A stretch of 16,852 nucleotides of DNA from the NCBI GenBank assembly GCA_964387795.1, contig CAYLYP010000069.1:1-16852 (forward strand), in the 5' to 3' direction. The position numbers and the translations under genes are program-made. The notes under the pieces were generated by a model. It saw nothing but the letters and a program-made list of their open reading frames with translations. It did not search any database and was not told the DNA's origin. This stretch comes from CAYLYP01 sp964387795 (GTDB taxonomy: Bacteria; Bacteroidota; Bacteroidia; Bacteroidales; UBA7960). Position 1 is the stretch's first letter. The number at the start of each line of letters is the position of its first letter. Below, one piece after another: positions 14,240-16,852 of this stretch.

Positions 14240-14669
14240 TTTCAGAAAGGCTTTTCAAAAAATCTTCCAATTGTGCTTTATTGATATCAGTCATGACAGG
14301 CTGGCGTGATTTCAATTTAAGGGATACATCTGTTATTTTACCGTTCAGGTGTTTCTGCATGGATTTGAACATGCTGCCTGTAGCAATAAGGTAGGTGGTG
14401 AACAGTACTATTTTTTTATCATGTATTGCCGGTGTTTTCTTTGCAAAATCAACCCAACGCTTCTCAGGCCGCTGGGCGATAATCATTAATCCGCTTGTCC
14501 AGCAGCCAAAAAATACCATGTCAGCCCCCTTGAAATGGTGGTCTTCACAATCGGCTACAGAAACAATACGACTTGATATATTGTGGCTTTCAAGGAAACG
14601 TGCGATGTCCTTTGCATATTCTAAGGTCTTGCCTTTTTTACTGTTAAAGGTGATAAGTGCGGATTTCAT
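14232..14669 (-). CDS. Flavodoxin-like protein
   Basis: A 145-residue soluble protein with the alpha/beta flavodoxin-like pattern. The first strand MKSALITF leads into NSKKGKTLEYA, which fits the FMN phosphate loop form S-x-x-G-x-T. Next come a strand with DMVFFGCW and the segment KKIVLFTTYL followed by a Gly-Ser turn, as expected for the later flavin-binding loops. These suggest FMN binding and electron transfer, or a related NAD(P)H-quinone-type role. The loops differ from classical electron-transfer flavodoxins (no long acidic patch, and an atypical first loop), so a specialised relative is likely. It has its own promoter and is separated from the aldehyde oxidoreductase gene upstream by a terminator. 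It could serve low-potential redox reactions in this anaerobe, but no specific partner is shown. Confidence 0.7.
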   Translation of the reverse strand: MKSALITFNSKKGKTLEYAKDIARFLESHNISSRIVSVADCEDHHFKGADMVFFGCWTSGLMIIAQRPEKRWVDFAKKTPAIHDKKIVLFTTYLIATGSMFKSMQKHLNGKITDVSLKLKSRQPVMTDINKAQLEDFLKSLSEKS

Positions 14670-14695
14670 TTTGGGTCAATTATGATGTCAATATG

Positions 14696-14727
14696 CAAAA
14701 ATACTAATTTCAGCCCCTGAAATTCAA
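14696..14727 (-). promoter_or_regulatory. Bacteroidetes-type promoter of the flavodoxin-like gene
   Basis: On the minus strand, TTG (14727-14725) and TATTTTTG (14703-14696, an exact TAnnTTTG match) are separated by 21 bases, the same spacing as in the B12 operon promoter. The predicted start near 14690 leaves a leader of about 20 bases before the ATG at 14669. Confidence 0.6.
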
Positions 14728-14750
14728 TCAATCCAATGAAAAATGATTTT

Positions 14751-14788
14751 AAAAAAGGCTTGCCAGTAATTCTGGCAAGCCTTTTTTT
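14751..14788 (-). terminator. Strong rho-independent terminator after the aldehyde oxidoreductase gene
   Basis: GGCTTGCCAG (14757-14766) pairs perfectly with CTGGCAAGCC (14772-14781) around a 5-base loop, flanked by six A on the left and seven T on the right. It lies 16 bases beyond the minus-strand stop at 14805 and ends that transcript. Because of the flanking A and T runs it could also stop plus-strand transcription. Confidence 0.9.
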
Positions 14789-14804
14789 ATCAATAGCTGA
14801 GTCC

Positions 14805-16852
14805 TTAAAGGTATTTATTAACAACTTCAACAACCTCTGGTAAATCCATTCCAATATTTTTGAGGTGTTCTATTGTAGGGATGCCATTGGGTGTCCAGCC
14901 ACGACGCTTATAAACAGCATCAAGGAGTTTTTCGTATTGAGATTCGCGATGTTTGCGCAACACAGCCATCTTTTCTTCAACACTCTTGCCTGCAGGGTCA
15001 AAACCTACTATTTCTTTCAATTGTTTGTCGTAACGGTCGGCCCTTGAGGTATATTCTTCTGCTGTTACCGGGCCTGCTGCACGATAAGGCTGTGCATCAT
15101 GGATACGTTGGCCATACCCCCTGCGGATATTAAATACCCTTTGGAAATTATATACCCTTTCGCTCATACGGATCAGTTCGTCTTTATCAAAAGGCTTCCC
15201 TGTAACAGCTTTATAAATGGTAACATAGTTGTCAACATGTTCAGGGACTTTTGCCGGTTCCGGTGTTTTGGAGTTTCCCTCCGGTTCGATGTCATTCCAG
15301 GGGAGCTTGCATAAGCCCACCAAACCAAACCATGTCCTGAACATTGGGAAATAGTGCAGTGCTTCTGCCTTGTTTTCAAAGGTAGGGATAAGGTTATTTA
15401 CCATATCCATAAAGATCAGCCAGGCTTCGTCATGCTGTGGCCCTTTATTTGTCATGGCATAACCTCCCTGTTGGGCCAAGGATTCTTTTGAGATGTACAT
15501 TGAGTATTCAAGCCCTTTGTTTTCCATCCCAATATCCTGCAAAAATTTTGGATCGCCCCAGCCTTGTTTGACAAAATATTTTTTCATCTGGCGGATGCCC
15601 AGCCCTGCAATTTTTCCCATGCCTTCGCCTCTCGACATCTGGTGGATAAGCTCAAGTGCAGCATCGGCATTGCCAAAATTCAATTCAAGGCCACCGGTGC
15701 GTTCTTTATTAAGGACGCCATTTTCATAACATTCCATCACAAAGCCAACGATGGTGCCAAAAGAAATGGTGTCGATGCCATAAGTGTCACAGTAAAAGTT
15801 AAGTTCAACAATGTCTTCAGGGTCAAAGATCCCGAGGTTTGAACCAACACTGGCCGCTGTTTCATATTCAGGGCCATCAACAAGGACTTTGTGGCCTTTG
15901 TATGGCCCTGTCCTGAGTTCAAAGTTTACAACTGCCTTGGCACATCCCATATTACATCCAATCCAGCAACCATCAGGGGTTCCCTGGGCGAACATCTTCT
16001 TGAAGATATCTGAATGCATTTTTACAGCATCAGGATGTGAGCCAAATTTAAAGTTGTTTGTGGGCAGGAGGTCATAGTCGTTCATCACATTGGTGAGGTG
16101 GGCTGTCCCTTTGGCCCTCATCTCGCACTGCTGGTCGTCAAAGCGGCGCATCTCTTCATTAAAGCGCCTGCCGCGTTCACGGATCGCTTCCATATCAACA
16201 ACGTTGTTTGCATTGCCACTTACACCCGGTACTTTTGCAATTATTGCTTTTATTTTTTTATCGCGCATAACTGTACCAAGGCCTCCACGACCGGCTTGTT
16301 TTAAGCGGATTTCCCCTTTTTTCTTGTCGTAAAAAGTGAAATTGATCATGCCTATGTTGGTATGATCGGCAGCAGTGCCTGCTGATACCACGCCTACATT
16401 CATCTTTTCCTTATCTGTTGGCGCATACATATCGTATAACTGCTCAGCCAGTACATGGCTGTCAATGGCTTCTTTGGGCGCTTCATAAATGTGGATATAT
16501 CCTTTTTCCCCATCAAGGTAAATGATTATATCCTCTTTTGCTTTGCCCTGGATTTCAAGTGCATCAAAACCGCAAAACTTTAAAAAGGGACCAAAGAACC
16601 CTCCAACGTTTGAATCAATTACAATGTCTGTCAGAGGTGAAATAGAAACAATTAGTGATTTACCTGTTCCTGAGTATTGGGTAATCCCACAGATTGGACC
16701 CGGGGCAATGACGATTTCATTCTCAGGATCGTCCCATTTGGTTGTTGGGGTGGTTGCATCCCATAATAATTTCAAGCCGTAGCCCTTGCCTCCTACGAAT
16801 TTTTCCTTCATCAGGGCAGGGACATCTTTTTCTTTGATGTTGTTATCACTTA
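14805..16852 (-). CDS. aor: Aldehyde:ferredoxin oxidoreductase, tungsten-type (partial, N-terminus beyond window)
   Basis: Enzymes of this family oxidise aldehydes to carboxylic acids and reduce ferredoxin, using a tungsten or molybdenum bis-pterin cofactor and one [4Fe-4S] cluster. The frame is open to the right edge (SDNNIKEKDVPALMKEKFVGG), so the internal ATG at 16811 is not the true start; probably only about 15-25 residues are missing. Counting from that Met, visible motifs are FVGGKGYG (5-12), AGRGGLGTVMRDKK (173 on) and the cluster cysteines C282, C286 and C290 in DGCWIGCNMGC. DGPEYETAASVGSN follows, then the fourth cysteine C501 in LCKLPWND. The C-terminal RRGWTPNGIPT is also typical. 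The cysteine spacing CX3CX3C differs from the CX2CX3C I recall for Pyrococcus AOR. At 681 or more residues it belongs with the longer members. The physiological aldehyde is unknown; amino-acid-derived aldehydes are plausible. Confidence 0.88.
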   Translation of the reverse strand, partial: SDNNIKEKDVPALMKEKFVGGKGYGLKLLWDATTPTTKWDDPENEIVIAPGPICGITQYSGTGKSLIVSISPLTDIVIDSNVGGFFGPFLKFCGFDALEIQGKAKEDIIIYLDGEKGYIHIYEAPKEAIDSHVLAEQLYDMYAPTDKEKMNVGVVSAGTAADHTNIGMINFTFYDKKKGEIRLKQAGRGGLGTVMRDKKIKAIIAKVPGVSGNANNVVDMEAIRERGRRFNEEMRRFDDQQCEMRAKGTAHLTNVMNDYDLLPTNNFKFGSHPDAVKMHSDIFKKMFAQGTPDGCWIGCNMGCAKAVVNFELRTGPYKGHKVLVDGPEYETAASVGSNLGIFDPEDIVELNFYCDTYGIDTISFGTIVGFVMECYENGVLNKERTGGLELNFGNADAALELIHQMSRGEGMGKIAGLGIRQMKKYFVKQGWGDPKFLQDIGMENKGLEYSMYISKESLAQQGGYAMTNKGPQHDEAWLIFMDMVNNLIPTFENKAEALHYFPMFRTWFGLVGLCKLPWNDIEPEGNSKTPEPAKVPEHVDNYVTIYKAVTGKPFDKDELIRMSERVYNFQRVFNIRRGYGQRIHDAQPYRAAGPVTAEEYTSRADRYDKQLKEIVGFDPAGKSVEEKMAVLRKHRESQYEKLLDAVYKRRGWTPNGIPTIEHLKNIGMDLPEVVEVVNKYL

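Noticed and set aside
14395..14685. 96-residue plus-strand frame opposite the flavodoxin-like gene
   Set aside because: The minus-strand frame has the flavodoxin-like loop pattern and a good promoter; this frame has neither.
1..16852. tRNA, rRNA or CRISPR arrays
   Set aside because: I read both strands for tRNA T-loop and anticodon-arm patterns, rRNA signatures and regular short repeats and found none that fold or repeat convincingly.

Overview
The window looks like a chromosomal contig from an anaerobic member of the Bacteroidota. The evidence is: a type IX secretion (T9SS) C-terminal sorting domain; a TPR/transmembrane/HTH regulator of a type found in this phylum; a surface-type lipoprotein; promoter -7 boxes of the Bacteroidetes form TAnnTTTG; few Shine-Dalgarno sites; and AT-rich intergenic DNA. 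A glycyl radical enzyme pair and a tungsten-type aldehyde:ferredoxin oxidoreductase, both oxygen-sensitive families, point to strict anaerobic, probably amino-acid-fermenting, life.

Left (1-2100, minus strand): a vitamin B12 ABC importer operon, btuF-btuC-btuD, preceded by a cobalamin riboswitch with its own promoter. A 100-N assembly gap removes most of btuF and the start of btuC. The single open frame that appears to cross the gap is an artefact joining two genes. btuD runs off the left edge.

Middle (2200-9730, plus strand): a divergent block of envelope genes. It holds a membrane-anchored TPR protein with a cytoplasmic LuxR-like HTH, a beta-helix lipoprotein built of three ~190-residue repeats, a small T9SS-sorted protein, and a 910-residue secreted fibre. 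The fibre has YadA-like head repeats in three modules and ends in a peptidase S74 (endosialidase-type) chaperone domain. Strong hairpin terminators follow the lipoprotein and the fibre genes.

Right-middle (9745-13112, plus strand): an activase/glycyl radical enzyme operon. Catalytic residues of the large enzyme line up, at a constant offset of two, with those I recall for trans-4-hydroxy-L-proline dehydratase (HypD). The pair is therefore called hypE-hypD: hydroxyproline is dehydrated to pyrroline-5-carboxylate, which a P5C reductase encoded elsewhere would reduce to proline. A highly structured intergenic element follows.

Right (13426-16852): a TrmH/SpoU-family RNA methyltransferase (LasT/TrmJ-like, plus strand), a convergent flavodoxin-like protein (minus strand), and a nearly complete aldehyde:ferredoxin oxidoreductase (minus strand) whose N-terminus lies beyond the window edge.

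The most interesting content is the secreted S74 fibre beside its small T9SS neighbour, the HypD operon with an unusually compact activase, and the folded repeat-like element at 13237-13310. All calls come from reading the sequence; no database search was possible.
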